Shown here: positions 1-8,866 of the stretch, in pieces
Numbering within the stretch: position 1 is the first letter of the stretch
How the letters are laid out: the number at the start of each line of letters is the position of its first letter
NCBI GenBank assembly: GCA_947504185.1
Contig: CANNGJ010000014.1
Location: 1 to 64,000, forward strand
Source: an uncultured Tenacibaculum sp.
Lineage (GTDB): Bacteria > Bacteroidota > Bacteroidia > Flavobacteriales > Flavobacteriaceae
DNA: 64,000 nt
Reading direction: 5' to 3'
Notes under the pieces: model-generated
Seen by the model: only the letters and a program-made list of their open reading frames with translations
The model's database searches: none
What the model was told of the DNA's origin: nothing
Position numbers and translations under genes: made by a program

Positions 1-869
1 TCTACTTGTAAGTCTGCACTTGCAACACTCTCTAATCCTGCACTCGCTGTACTGTTAAACTGTACCGTTGGCGCTGCCACAATAACTATTGCTTCAGCTG
101 TATCACAATTTGTTCCTCCAGGAGTTTCACATATCTTATAAACAACTGTATATGTACCTGCTGCAGCTCCTGATGGGACATTTAAACTTCCATCCGAACT
201 AATTGTCACTCCCGTTAATCCTCCTGCATCAACTACTGATACAGCAACTAAAGTTTGAATTCCAGTTCCTATTACCGTTGTTATTCCTGCTATAGCAGGA
301 ACAGGACCTAAACTGTCTGATCCTGGTGCTGATCCAGCTGCATTACCAAAAACATTACCTGCTACTCCTCCAATTGCTCCATCGATTTCGTTTGAACTAA
401 AATCATCATCTACAGCATCTATAGGTAGGCATGCTAATATTGTTGCTGACGAAATATCATCTTCATGAACAGCTTCTGTATGCGCATAACTTACAGTAGG
501 TGTAATTGTTGGTGTAGAAACAAGAGTGAATGTATTATTAACAGCCAATCCAGAAAGATTTGTATAAGAACCTGTATAGGTCCAAACTTCACCCATCTCT
601 AAAGTACCAACCGTTCCTCCATCTCCAGTTGGCCCTGTTAAAGTTATTCCTAAAGGAGAATTAGTAATACTAACACCTGTTAGTGGAATGCCCCCAGTAT
701 TACGTACTGAAACAGTATAGTTGATAACATCATTTACATCATCATTACCATCATCGGTAGTAGTATTTACCATGATTGCAGCATTTTGCGAGAAAGCTGT
801 CTGAGTAGTTAATGAAAATGCAAAGACAATTAGTATTAAACTAATTGTTTGACTCCATCTTTTATTCAT
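1..869 (-). CDS. Secreted DUF11/DUF7507-type repeat protein, 3' end cut by window edge
   Basis: An open frame runs off the left edge, so only about the first 290 residues are visible. The start at 869 gives MNKRWSQ followed by a hydrophobic stretch and a signal-peptidase-like site near AFSQ, so the protein is exported. Two in-frame upstream ATGs (896 and 905) are possible, but they would put a polar extension before the signal peptide. Residues about 30-110 form a DUF11/DUF7507-like beta-sandwich (INYTVSVRNTGG, then TLEMGEVWTYTGSYT), as in bacterial surface proteins. A second module with many Val, Gly and Ser residues follows. It begins about 43 bases after the 930-residue surface gene and probably shares its transcript. 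Any C-terminal sorting domain lies outside the window. Substrate and partner are unknown. Confidence 0.75.
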   Translation of the reverse strand, partial: MNKRWSQTISLILIVFAFSLTTQTAFSQNAAIMVNTTTDDGNDDVNDVINYTVSVRNTGGIPLTGVSITNSPLGITLTGPTGDGGTVGTLEMGEVWTYTGSYTNLSGLAVNNTFTLVSTPTITPTVSYAHTEAVHEDDISSATILACLPIDAVDDDFSSNEIDGAIGGVAGNVFGNAAGSAPGSDSLGPVPAIAGITTVIGTGIQTLVAVSVVDAGGLTGVTISSDGSLNVPSGAAAGTYTVVYKICETPGGTNCDTAEAIVIVAAPTVQFNSTASAGLESVASADLQV

Positions 870-912
870 ATTATTATAATTGTATTTTTCTCCCATACCT
901 ACCATTATTAGG

Positions 913-3705
913 TTAATTACCATCATTAGACGAATCTATATCTGATTGATTACTTTGTTGTATTACTGCTGTATTTACAGACGTTCCTGCTGTATTTACA
1001 GTTGCTTTAATTTCTATACTTTTCGAACTTCCTACCCCCACGTTAACATCTCCTATAGTCCATAAATCTGTTCCATCATCATAAGAGCCATCTCCACTAC
1101 TCGATTTATACGTTAGACCCGTTGGAAGCATATCGGTCACATTTACTCCTGTGGCATTTAACGGTCCGCTATTTGTTATCGTTATAGTATACGTAATTTC
1201 ATCTCCTACTTTTGGTAGAGCATTGTCTACTACTTTTGTCAGACTTAAATCCACCGTACATGCTGTACTATCTGAACCATCTGTTACCGCAGCTGTTGTA
1301 GCTTGCCCTGAAGTTTCTGTACCTGATGTATCTCCTCCTGTTACAATGGTAGGTATACCATTTGTATTTACTGTGTTCCCTAAATTTTGTATTACTGACC
1401 CAGCAGTACCTGTATAACTACCCCCTGTATTACCTCCATCCATACTAGATGCTACCAAGTTACTCTGTGTATAAGTTCCTGCTCCTTCAATAGCATCTGG
1501 ACATCCATCTCCATCAGAATCTAGATCTAAATGATTTGGAATCCCATCGTTATCTGTGTCAACAATACATACTTTTAATTCTACCTCTCTAAATGCAATG
1601 CCATTAACTCTAGCATTAACACCGTTCCAAACCATTTTAGTAATAGCATTATTTGTAGTAGCAGGAGGAATTGCTATTTCAAAAGGATCTCCTGCTGTTC
1701 CTTCAGGAATTACAACATTACTAAACGATAGTACTAGGTTACCTAATGTATCATAAAACTCTATGCTATCTATAGATTCGATACTTTGATTATCTGTAAA
1801 ATTACCTCCGGCATTATTATATATAACTAGCTCTTCTACTTTATATGCATTATCTAAATCAAACACCATAGTATCGTAACCATCTGCCGTTGAGTTAACT
1901 ATAAATGTAGTTAAAAGCCCATCAGCGACAGATTCAACACCCATTCCTCCAAAAACATCATTTGAATCCATACCTGTAACACTTAATGGTCTTACTATTT
2001 CTGAACTTGTACAAGCACCAGCAAGCTCATCTACATCTAAAATTCCATCATTGTCATCATCTAAATCACAAATATCTCCAATAGTATCTCCATCTGCATC
2101 TGAAAAATCTGGATGATCTGGATGACATGGACTACATAATGTAGACTGTATGGTAAAATCTGTTGAGGTTCCTTCTGTATAACTTGTACTAGCAGGCACC
2201 CCGTATGTTGTACTTGTTGAACTTGTATCAACCGGATATTGGCTTGTATCTATTGAACCATCAGCATTTAAATTTGGATAAGTATATGGTGAACTTGTTG
2301 ATTCTAAAGCATCTGGACAACCATCTCCATCACTATCTAAATCTAAATAATTTGGTATTCCATCGTTATCGCTATCAGTTATCGAACAGGTTATAACAAC
2401 ATTACCTGAAGGTGAGGTTGAAGCACTATTATCTGTAGTTACTCCTATATAGCTAGTAGCAACAGGTGAGCTATTATGACCAAAATCAAATTGAGCCAAT
2501 ACTGTCCCAAATACATCTTTTACTACTACCGAAGTTACAGTTACATCGTTCCCTACATAATTAATACTATAGCTACTACTTATTGAAGGTGCAAATGATA
2601 AAGTTTGAAAACTACCTGCAGTTGTTGAAAATGGCAATGTTACTCCATCTACAGTCACGTTCCCGTTACGACCACTATTATTATCTCCAATGGTAGTTTC
2701 AATTATCACGGCGGTATTATCATTAAAATCTAACAAAAAACTAAAATCATCACCAAAAATAAAGTCGCGATTTAAATCATTAGGAGCTCCTCGATCTCTT
2801 GCTCCATCTAACACTCCTGAAAAAGAATAATTTAAATTCGTTGCTAAACATTGCTCAGGATTTTCAATTAAATCTAAAATCCCATCATTATCATCGTCTA
2901 AATCACAAATATCAGAAATCCCATCATTATCACTGTCCAAATTACCTGATGCAACTGCATCACAAGGGTCTATTGTACTAAAGTTAAAACCACTGATTCC
3001 TCCTCCGTGAACTCCAGACGTAACACAGGTATTACAATTAGTCCAAACTACCGTAACTGATGTAATACCATCTATATCTTCAAAATTCACTCCTAATTGA
3101 ACTTCTTGACCAGATCCTCCATTATCTGAATCTACCGTTCCTGTTGCTTGGTTTGTCGTATAGCCAGCGTTTACTGCCGTCGTAAATGTTGGATAAATGG
3201 TATTCCCTAATGCATCTTGAGCCGTAACTACATAGTGATCTCCTCCAAATCCATTAGCCCCATTTATATTTAATAAATCGAAACCTATACTATACACAGA
3301 GGCACTAAAATTTATAGTGTATGTTAATCCTGCTCCCTCAAAACCGTTTGTCATAAACTCTAGAGATTCTCCATTTGCAGGATAGCTACTTGTTACAGCA
3401 TCTGTGTTTACAGACACTGTAGTATTAGATGTATTAAACCAAGGTGTCAAGTCTTCTGTTTCACCAGAAAATGCCATTACGAAATTAACTCCTGTCCCAT
3501 CTACATTGTTATATGTTTGAGCTGTAGTTCCATCTGGCCAATCAAAAGTAGTTGTGTTATTTGGGGACTGAGACCAAGTAAATGTTCCATTTGCTCCAGA
3601 AGGAGTTAAATGTAATTGTTGTCCCCAACTATAAAAAGTCGCCAACAACAAAACCAGTAAACTAGCAAGTATTTTATTTTTTTTTAAGAGTAAAACTTTC
3701 CCCAT
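913..3705 (-). CDS. Secreted surface protein with thrombospondin type 3 repeats and C-terminal DUF11 domain
   Basis: A 930-residue exported protein. It has a signal peptide (KKNKILASLLVLLL, cleavage near SWGQ) and a Gly/Asn/Thr-rich N-terminal half that I do not recognise. Asp-rich calcium-binding thrombospondin type 3 repeats of the DxDNDGIxD kind lie at about residues 255-277, 440-462, 528-560 and 715-738. A DUF11 beta-sandwich (DLSLTKVVDN, ITYTITITNSGPLNATG) occupies about 818-925. The protein ends directly after this domain, with no recognisable type IX secretion C-terminal domain. It is paralogous to the upstream 1042-residue protein over its last 200 residues. A surface adhesin or matrix role is likely but inferred. 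Its long leader contains a C/G-clamped fold (see 3801-3869) and a small hairpin with arms GCTTCAA/TTGAAGC. Confidence 0.85.
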   Translation of the reverse strand: MGKVLLLKKNKILASLLVLLLATFYSWGQQLHLTPSGANGTFTWSQSPNNTTTFDWPDGTTAQTYNNVDGTGVNFVMAFSGETEDLTPWFNTSNTTVSVNTDAVTSSYPANGESLEFMTNGFEGAGLTYTINFSASVYSIGFDLLNINGANGFGGDHYVVTAQDALGNTIYPTFTTAVNAGYTTNQATGTVDSDNGGSGQEVQLGVNFEDIDGITSVTVVWTNCNTCVTSGVHGGGISGFNFSTIDPCDAVASGNLDSDNDGISDICDLDDDNDGILDLIENPEQCLATNLNYSFSGVLDGARDRGAPNDLNRDFIFGDDFSFLLDFNDNTAVIIETTIGDNNSGRNGNVTVDGVTLPFSTTAGSFQTLSFAPSISSSYSINYVGNDVTVTSVVVKDVFGTVLAQFDFGHNSSPVATSYIGVTTDNSASTSPSGNVVITCSITDSDNDGIPNYLDLDSDGDGCPDALESTSSPYTYPNLNADGSIDTSQYPVDTSSTSTTYGVPASTSYTEGTSTDFTIQSTLCSPCHPDHPDFSDADGDTIGDICDLDDDNDGILDVDELAGACTSSEIVRPLSVTGMDSNDVFGGMGVESVADGLLTTFIVNSTADGYDTMVFDLDNAYKVEELVIYNNAGGNFTDNQSIESIDSIEFYDTLGNLVLSFSNVVIPEGTAGDPFEIAIPPATTNNAITKMVWNGVNARVNGIAFREVELKVCIVDTDNDGIPNHLDLDSDGDGCPDAIEGAGTYTQSNLVASSMDGGNTGGSYTGTAGSVIQNLGNTVNTNGIPTIVTGGDTSGTETSGQATTAAVTDGSDSTACTVDLSLTKVVDNALPKVGDEITYTITITNSGPLNATGVNVTDMLPTGLTYKSSSGDGSYDDGTDLWTIGDVNVGVGSSKSIEIKATVNTAGTSVNTAVIQQSNQSDIDSSNDGN

Positions 3706-3800
3706 AAATACAAATCTTAATTATTAAACTAAAAATCATTATTACACGCTTCAACATTGAAGCTATTATAACTTACCAGAAACTCATTTGTTTTTTAATA

Positions 3801-3869
3801 GTCCCCAGAAGTAAACAACACTTAAAAAGGTTTAAAATCAAATCCTTAATAAGCATCCAAAGGGGGGAC
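3801..3869 (-). promoter_or_regulatory. Candidate structured leader of the 930-residue surface gene
   Basis: On the minus strand the predicted transcript starts about 8 bases before GTCCCCCC (3869-3862). GGGGAC lies at 3806-3801, so GUCCCC and GGGGAC can close a 69-base fold with a 6-bp G/C-rich clamp in otherwise very AT-rich DNA. Inside, UUAAGG can pair with CCUUUUUAA. The same architecture stands before the other large surface gene (7201-7263). The fold is my reading, not a computed structure. Confidence 0.45.
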
Positions 3870-3880
3870 ATGCTTTGGTA

Positions 3881-3888
3881 CAAATATA
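3881..3888 (-). promoter_or_regulatory. Bacteroidota-type -7 box (TATATTTG)
   Basis: The minus strand reads TATATTTG, an exact match to TAnnTTTG. It would start transcription about 4 bases downstream, just before the C-tract of the structured leader. No clear TTTG is seen at -33. Confidence 0.5.
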
Positions 3889-3977
3889 TAATATTTTAAT
3901 TAACTGTTATTCGTAAGACTCTTTTTTTTTAAAAAAAGTCACATTTATTTTTATTTTTTAAGACACAAACTTTCAAA

Positions 3978-6900
3978 TTAATTATCATTACCTGGTGTTG
4001 AATCTACATCATTTTGAGTAGCTGAAGACACCTGTGCTGTATTTACTATTACACCTACCTGATTAACAGTTGCTTCTACTTTAAGCTCAATAGAATCTCC
4101 TACATTTAAATTTCCTATACCCCATAAGCTACCATCAAAAGTTGTTCCTACCGGTATACTAGTACCTGTACCTCCTGACAAATACGTTAATTCAGACGGA
4201 ATCGCATCAGTTACCTGAACTCCTGTTGCATTTAACGGACCACTATTAGTTACCACTATTGTATATATAATAGTAGTTCCCACTTTTGGCAAGGCATTAT
4301 TTACAGTTTTCACCAAACTTAAATCCACTGTACATGCCACACTATCAGCACTATCTGTTACTGCACTTGCAGTTGCTTGCTCATAGCCAGAACCACTAAC
4401 TAAAGGATTTCCATCTGCATCAGAACTTGTTCCTAAATTATCTGAGCTTCCATTATTACTTCCACCTGACAATGTTGATAACCCTTCTATTATATTTCCA
4501 GCTCCTTCAAACGCATCTGGACATCCATCACCATCAGAATCTGTATCTAAACTATCTATTAATCCATCATTATCTGTATCGTTTAAAATACAAATATTCT
4601 CTAACATAATACCAAATGGATTATCCACATTTATTCCTAGTTCTGGGTTAAAATCAATAAAATCGAATGTTAATGTTATTTCTGTAAAAGGTGCCGTACT
4701 TGTAATTTTCAATTTCCCACTAGTATTAGCACTTCCTCCATATAAAGAAGATGCAAAAACTCCATTATCAAAAGTAGTTATCACACCAACATCGGTAGTT
4801 GTATCAGTATGCGCAATACTTATAGTTCCTCCTCCATTTACCGCGAAGTTTCTTAATTGCTCTTCACCATCTATATTATTATTAATATACGCTAAATCGA
4901 TTTCTACTCCTGAAATTGCAGTAGAAAAAGTTATTCTATAATCTCTATCTGTAGTTGCCACATCTGAACCAAATCGATACCCTACACCTGCATCGTTAAA
5001 CACTGCTGCATCTGTTAGGTTTTCAATAGTTACCGTGGCTCCATTGGTCGCATTAAATACTTGCGGATCTCCAGATCCAGCCCCTAAAGTAGTAGCATCT
5101 ACTATTCCAATACATATATCTTCATTAGCATCAACAATTCCATCGTTGTCATCATCTACATCACATGCATTATTAACACCGTCTCCATCTTTATCTGTTG
5201 CAGTTGGACTTCCATCTGTACTAGCTCCATCCGTACAAGGATTTGATATTGTTGTATTCTCTGCAGTATCAGATACTGGACTGAGTAAATCTATGGAGTT
5301 AGCTGTTGCTGTATTCGTTAACGTTGCATCGTAGGTATCTGCATCTACTGTTACATCAAAGGTAACTATTAACTTCTCTGTAGAACGTAAAGTTATATTA
5401 TCTGTATCTAACACCATTGCTAATGGCGGGTTTGCCGAGCTTGTTATTGTTGTTGAAGGTGTATAGGTAAACTGTAAGGAGCTTTCTAAATAGGTTCCTT
5501 CACCTCCCGCATCGTCATCACAAATAATCAATTTCCACACACCTTGTGCTTGTGTTCCATTAAAAACTGCTAATGACGCAAAAGGCTGTCCTTCTATATA
5601 ATATGTTGATGATGTGTCGTGAGTAGCGTATAAAGCTGCATTTCCTGTTGCTGATTCAGAATTAAACAACACACTCCAATTATCAGAAGGGTCATTATTA
5701 TAATCTAACAACTTCAATCTAATCCCTGATGGATTTTCTATCCACAAATTAATCTCGCCTTTTCTAGTATGACTCATTTTATATCCAATATTTAAATCGT
5801 CTATTATAAAGGAATCCGTTACATTAAAAAGAATTTCATAAGGTGTATCACAACTATTATTTGTTATTAAAGTACTCGTTGCATCATTATAATTCGCTGT
5901 TGTTTCTACCCCAGTTGCTTCTTGATATGTTTTCATTGCAGTACCAGGCACATAAGTAACTCCAGAAGGTAACACATCGTTTACTGCGATGCTATCTACA
6001 GCCAGTATTCCTGTATTCTCTATTTCAATGGTATATTTTAACGTACTTCCTGGAGCTACCTCCCCCTCAGGAAATGTAGTTTTAGTAATTGATAATTCTG
6101 GCAAAAAATTATCGATTGCTACTACAAAAGCATTTGAAATTATTAAATCCTGTGCTGACTCTACTTCTAAAGTAGCCGAAGTGTCTCCTCCTTTTATATA
6201 AGGACTTACATCAAACACATCAATATCCACCCCGTACTCAGTTCTTGAATTCGTTGCAGTAACAGAACCATTATATGCTTCATCTGGATCATTTAACGCA
6301 TCAGTTAACGAAAACCCATTAAACCTAAATTCTTCTGGATTCGCCCCTGTTCCTCCTAATGTTTCATCTCCTTCCCATATTATTCCTGCCACACTTCCTT
6401 CCCCTCCAGGAGTCACGTCTAAATCATTTAATGTAAAGGTTGTTTGATCGTTTCTATTTACATCAAACCCTTCATATATATTTACAATTTTGTTTGCCAA
6501 TGTAACATCATTATACACTACTAATAAAGCCCAACCTGAGAGCACTGCCCCTCCCATACAATACCACTCATCATTGGAACCTGCACCTACATCTACCGTT
6601 AAGTCTTCAAAAGTATACGTTCCATTTCCTGTAGTTGCAACCATAGAAGTTACATCTGCAATTCCATTAAAATAATAAAACGTTCTTGCGGGATCAAAAT
6701 CACCTAGGTTAACATCAAAATCATAATTAGCTGCATAACTTCTTGAAGCTGTTATTGCTTGCCCTTGAAAAGTAACATCTAAATCAGCTGCTTGTCCACT
6801 ACCCGACCAATATAAATAAGCTTTTGTTATTGTTGCTCCAGCTGGAATTCCTGACAAGGTTTGTGAATCTGTATTATCAACAGCACAAGGATCAACTCCG

Positions 6901-7106
6901 TTTGAAGACGTCCTAAGCGTACCTCCTGTAGTAACATAATTATAAGTTCCTACGTAAGATTCAAAAGGCGTAGCATCTATTGGAACATCTGTTATGTTTG
7001 TTATCTGAGCATTCATTGTTTTTACTCCAGATAATGAGAACACTACAAAAAATAAAAAGGTTATTACTCTAATGCCTTTAGAAAAGAAGGGACGTTTACT
7101 TTTCAT
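3978..7106 (-). CDS. Secreted multidomain surface protein (DUF11, P-domain, thrombospondin type 3 repeats)
   Basis: A 1042-residue exported protein with a signal peptide (VITFLFFVVFSLSG, cleavage near MNAQ). Residues about 35-330 form an N-terminal beta-rich module of the sort found ahead of DUF11 domains. A DUF11-like domain begins near 335 (PELSITKTTFPEG). It is interrupted at about 419-548 by a proprotein-convertase P-domain (SCDTPYEI, GEINLWIENPSGI, VWKLIICDDDAGGEGTY), then resumes (LIVTFDVTVDADTYDATLTN). Calcium-binding thrombospondin type 3 repeats lie at about 638-666 and 843-868, and a second DUF11 domain at about 925-1040. The protein ends right after that domain without a visible type IX sorting signal. 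An adhesive or structural surface role is inferred. It probably has its own promoter, because 611 non-coding bases separate it from the next gene upstream. Confidence 0.85.
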   Translation of the reverse strand: MKSKRPFFSKGIRVITFLFFVVFSLSGVKTMNAQITNITDVPIDATPFESYVGTYNYVTTGGTLRTSSNGVDPCAVDNTDSQTLSGIPAGATITKAYLYWSGSGQAADLDVTFQGQAITASRSYAANYDFDVNLGDFDPARTFYYFNGIADVTSMVATTGNGTYTFEDLTVDVGAGSNDEWYCMGGAVLSGWALLVVYNDVTLANKIVNIYEGFDVNRNDQTTFTLNDLDVTPGGEGSVAGIIWEGDETLGGTGANPEEFRFNGFSLTDALNDPDEAYNGSVTATNSRTEYGVDIDVFDVSPYIKGGDTSATLEVESAQDLIISNAFVVAIDNFLPELSITKTTFPEGEVAPGSTLKYTIEIENTGILAVDSIAVNDVLPSGVTYVPGTAMKTYQEATGVETTANYNDATSTLITNNSCDTPYEILFNVTDSFIIDDLNIGYKMSHTRKGEINLWIENPSGIRLKLLDYNNDPSDNWSVLFNSESATGNAALYATHDTSSTYYIEGQPFASLAVFNGTQAQGVWKLIICDDDAGGEGTYLESSLQFTYTPSTTITSSANPPLAMVLDTDNITLRSTEKLIVTFDVTVDADTYDATLTNTATANSIDLLSPVSDTAENTTISNPCTDGASTDGSPTATDKDGDGVNNACDVDDDNDGIVDANEDICIGIVDATTLGAGSGDPQVFNATNGATVTIENLTDAAVFNDAGVGYRFGSDVATTDRDYRITFSTAISGVEIDLAYINNNIDGEEQLRNFAVNGGGTISIAHTDTTTDVGVITTFDNGVFASSLYGGSANTSGKLKITSTAPFTEITLTFDFIDFNPELGINVDNPFGIMLENICILNDTDNDGLIDSLDTDSDGDGCPDAFEGAGNIIEGLSTLSGGSNNGSSDNLGTSSDADGNPLVSGSGYEQATASAVTDSADSVACTVDLSLVKTVNNALPKVGTTIIYTIVVTNSGPLNATGVQVTDAIPSELTYLSGGTGTSIPVGTTFDGSLWGIGNLNVGDSIELKVEATVNQVGVIVNTAQVSSATQNDVDSTPGNDN

Positions 7107-7200
7107 TTTTAGTTATTTAGGGATCATTTATACAATTAAATCAAAATCTCACTTAAAACTTACTTTATACAATTGTAGAAAAATTTTCTGTCTTTATAAA

Positions 7201-7263
7201 GACTCCCCACATTTGCAGTCTAGTAATCATAACAATTTTACTGCTATAATTAAGTCGGGGGAC
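7201..7263 (-). promoter_or_regulatory. Candidate structured leader of the 1042-residue surface gene
   Basis: The minus strand reads GTCCCCCGAC (7263-7254) and GTGGGGAGTC (7210-7201). UCCCC can pair with GGGGA to close a loop of roughly 60 bases, and inside it GCAGU can pair with ACUGC. The C-tract follows a TAATTTT box directly, so the fold would sit at the very 5' end of the mRNA, as in the leader at 3801-3869. The two loops differ in sequence but share clamp, spacing and inner hairpin. Confidence 0.42.
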
Positions 7264-7557
7264 AAAAAAATTACGCGAATGTACTTATTTTTTTTCTATT
7301 TGTTAATTATAAAATAAGACACTTTTTTAATAACAAAGTCACCAAATACTACATAATTAAAACTTATATGATAACCGTGAGTGATTGATAAAAATTATAC
7401 TAATAACTTATTTTAAAGAGATTTAAAGAAGATTAAAAAAATAAACATACTACGAGACAACAAACTCGAAACAAGCTCTTATTTGAGCTAAAAAACACAA
7501 ATCAATATTTTAAATAAAAAAATAATTAAATATCTGTAATCAGTCATATAAGCCACT

Positions 7558-7643
7558 GTCAACCTGAACTTGTTTCAGGTTCTCATCATAAAGCATCAAT
7601 ACCTATGAGTGTTATGAGATACTGAAACGAGTTCAGCATGACG
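7558..7643. repeat. REP-like intergenic inverted repeat
   Basis: The left arm (7558-7586, core CCTGAACTTGTTTCAGG) and right arm (7614-7643, core CTGAAACGAGTTCAG, then CATGACG) are inverted copies separated by about 27 bases. Each arm is also a small hairpin (CCTGAA/TTCAGG and CTGAA/TTCAG). From memory, the GTCATGCTGAACTTGTTTCAG type of palindrome recurs between genes in flavobacterial genomes. It lies downstream of the cysteine desulfurase and may also help end its transcript. Confidence 0.7.
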
Positions 7644-7717
7644 CCAAAAACAATATTATGACACAAAACAGATAATCAGAAAAAAAATATAACACATATT
7701 AAATAAATAAGGAAAAT

Positions 7718-8851
7718 TTATAGCGAAAGTTTTAATTTATTTAAAACTATATCTACTTCTTCTTTTGTATTTAATTTACTGAATGAAAACCGAACTGACG
7801 TTTTTTTCGATTCTTCTTCTGATAAAATTGCACTCAATACATGCGATCCTTTGTGACTTCCACTTTGACAAGCACTTCCTCCAGAAACTGAAATTCCTTT
7901 TAGATCTAAATTAAATAAAAACATACTATCACTAAACGGAAAACGAGTACTTAAGGTAATGTAGTGACTTTTTTCCACACTTGATGAAAGTCCATTAAAT
8001 TCAATATCTAATGGTAAATGTTGTAAACCTTCTATAAAGTATTTTTTAAGCTCTCTTATATATTTCACGTCCTTCTCTAAGTTTTTATAACACAATTCTA
8101 AAGCTTTTTCCATCCCTAAAATAGCATGTACATTTTCTGTACTAGACCTCGCTCCTTTTTCTTGATTTCCACCAAACAGCATTGGCTGAACACTGAACCC
8201 TTTTTTAATATATGCAAACCCAACTCCTTTAGGACCGTGAAATTTATGAGCACTTGCCACTATAAAATCTACAGGTGTTTCTTGCAAATCTAAAGCATAA
8301 TGCCCAATAGCCTGCACAGTGTCTGAATGAAATAAAGCATTGTATTTTTTACAAATTTCACAAATCTTCTCAACAGCTAGTATGTTTCCTATTTCATTGT
8401 TTACCATCATTAAACTCACCAGCGTTTTTGAGTCATTTTTAGCAAGCAATTCTTCTAAATGTTTTACATCTACATCTCCAACAGCATCGATATTCACATA
8501 CTCTATTTTAACTCCATATTTTTTATGTAAATGCTCCACCGTATGCAAAACTGCATGGTGCTCTATTCGAGAGGTAATTATTCTTTTTACTTCTAAATTT
8601 AACACTGCATTATGTAAAATTAGGTTGTCGGCTTCTGTTCCTCCTGCTGTGAAAATAATTTCACTTGCAGAAACATTAAAGTGCTTCGCTATGTTTTTTC
8701 GAGCTGTTTCAACTGCCGATTTTGCTTTCCTACCAAATTGATGCGTAGAAGAGGGATTTCCAAAATTAGTTAACATTGATTTTTGCATCACCTCCACTAC
8801 TTCTGGAAGCATTGGTGTTGTTGCAGCATTATCTAAATATATAGGATTCAT
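7718..8851 (-). CDS. Cysteine desulfurase (NifS/IscS family, PLP enzyme)
   Basis: This class V aminotransferase fold enzyme takes sulfur from L-cysteine, leaving alanine, for Fe-S cluster and thiocofactor synthesis in the cytoplasm. The start NPIYLDNAATTP is the family's usual N-terminus. The PLP lysine is in ASAHKFHGPKG and the persulfide-forming cysteine in GGSACQSG near the C-terminus. I place the start at the ATG at 8851 (377 residues); a 5-codon extension would need TTG at 8866, directly against the stop of the upstream Smr gene. That gene lies 15 bases upstream, so the two may be co-transcribed. No iscU or suf genes are adjacent, so the exact IscS or NifS role cannot be fixed. Confidence 0.93.
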   Translation of the reverse strand: MNPIYLDNAATTPMLPEVVEVMQKSMLTNFGNPSSTHQFGRKAKSAVETARKNIAKHFNVSASEIIFTAGGTEADNLILHNAVLNLEVKRIITSRIEHHAVLHTVEHLHKKYGVKIEYVNIDAVGDVDVKHLEELLAKNDSKTLVSLMMVNNEIGNILAVEKICEICKKYNALFHSDTVQAIGHYALDLQETPVDFIVASAHKFHGPKGVGFAYIKKGFSVQPMLFGGNQEKGARSSTENVHAILGMEKALELCYKNLEKDVKYIRELKKYFIEGLQHLPLDIEFNGLSSSVEKSHYITLSTRFPFSDSMFLFNLDLKGISVSGGSACQSGSHKGSHVLSAILSEEESKKTSVRFSFSKLNTKEEVDIVLNKLKLSL

Positions 8852-8866
8852 ACGACAAAAGTACAA

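Larger units (their letters stand above)
7107..7717. other. Non-coding stretch between surface gene and cysteine desulfurase
   Basis: This stretch holds the leader of the 1042-residue gene (about 7107-7263), a small hairpin AGCTC-N6-GAGCT at 7474-7489, and the REP-like inverted repeat at 7558-7643. The rest is AT-rich with no supported gene. A short plus-strand frame at 7072-7317 reads into the surface gene's antisense and has no coding character. Confidence 0.7.

Noticed and set aside
7072..7317. An 81-codon plus-strand frame before the surface gene
   Set aside because: It overlaps the start and leader of the surface gene in antisense, is low-complexity and ends in a Phe/Leu-rich run; no coding evidence.
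7558..7643. CRISPR repeat pair
   Set aside because: There are only two arms, inverted to each other and without a spacer series or cas genes.
8340..8741. A 133-codon plus-strand frame
   Set aside because: It lies wholly antisense within the cysteine desulfurase gene, whose protein motifs are clear.
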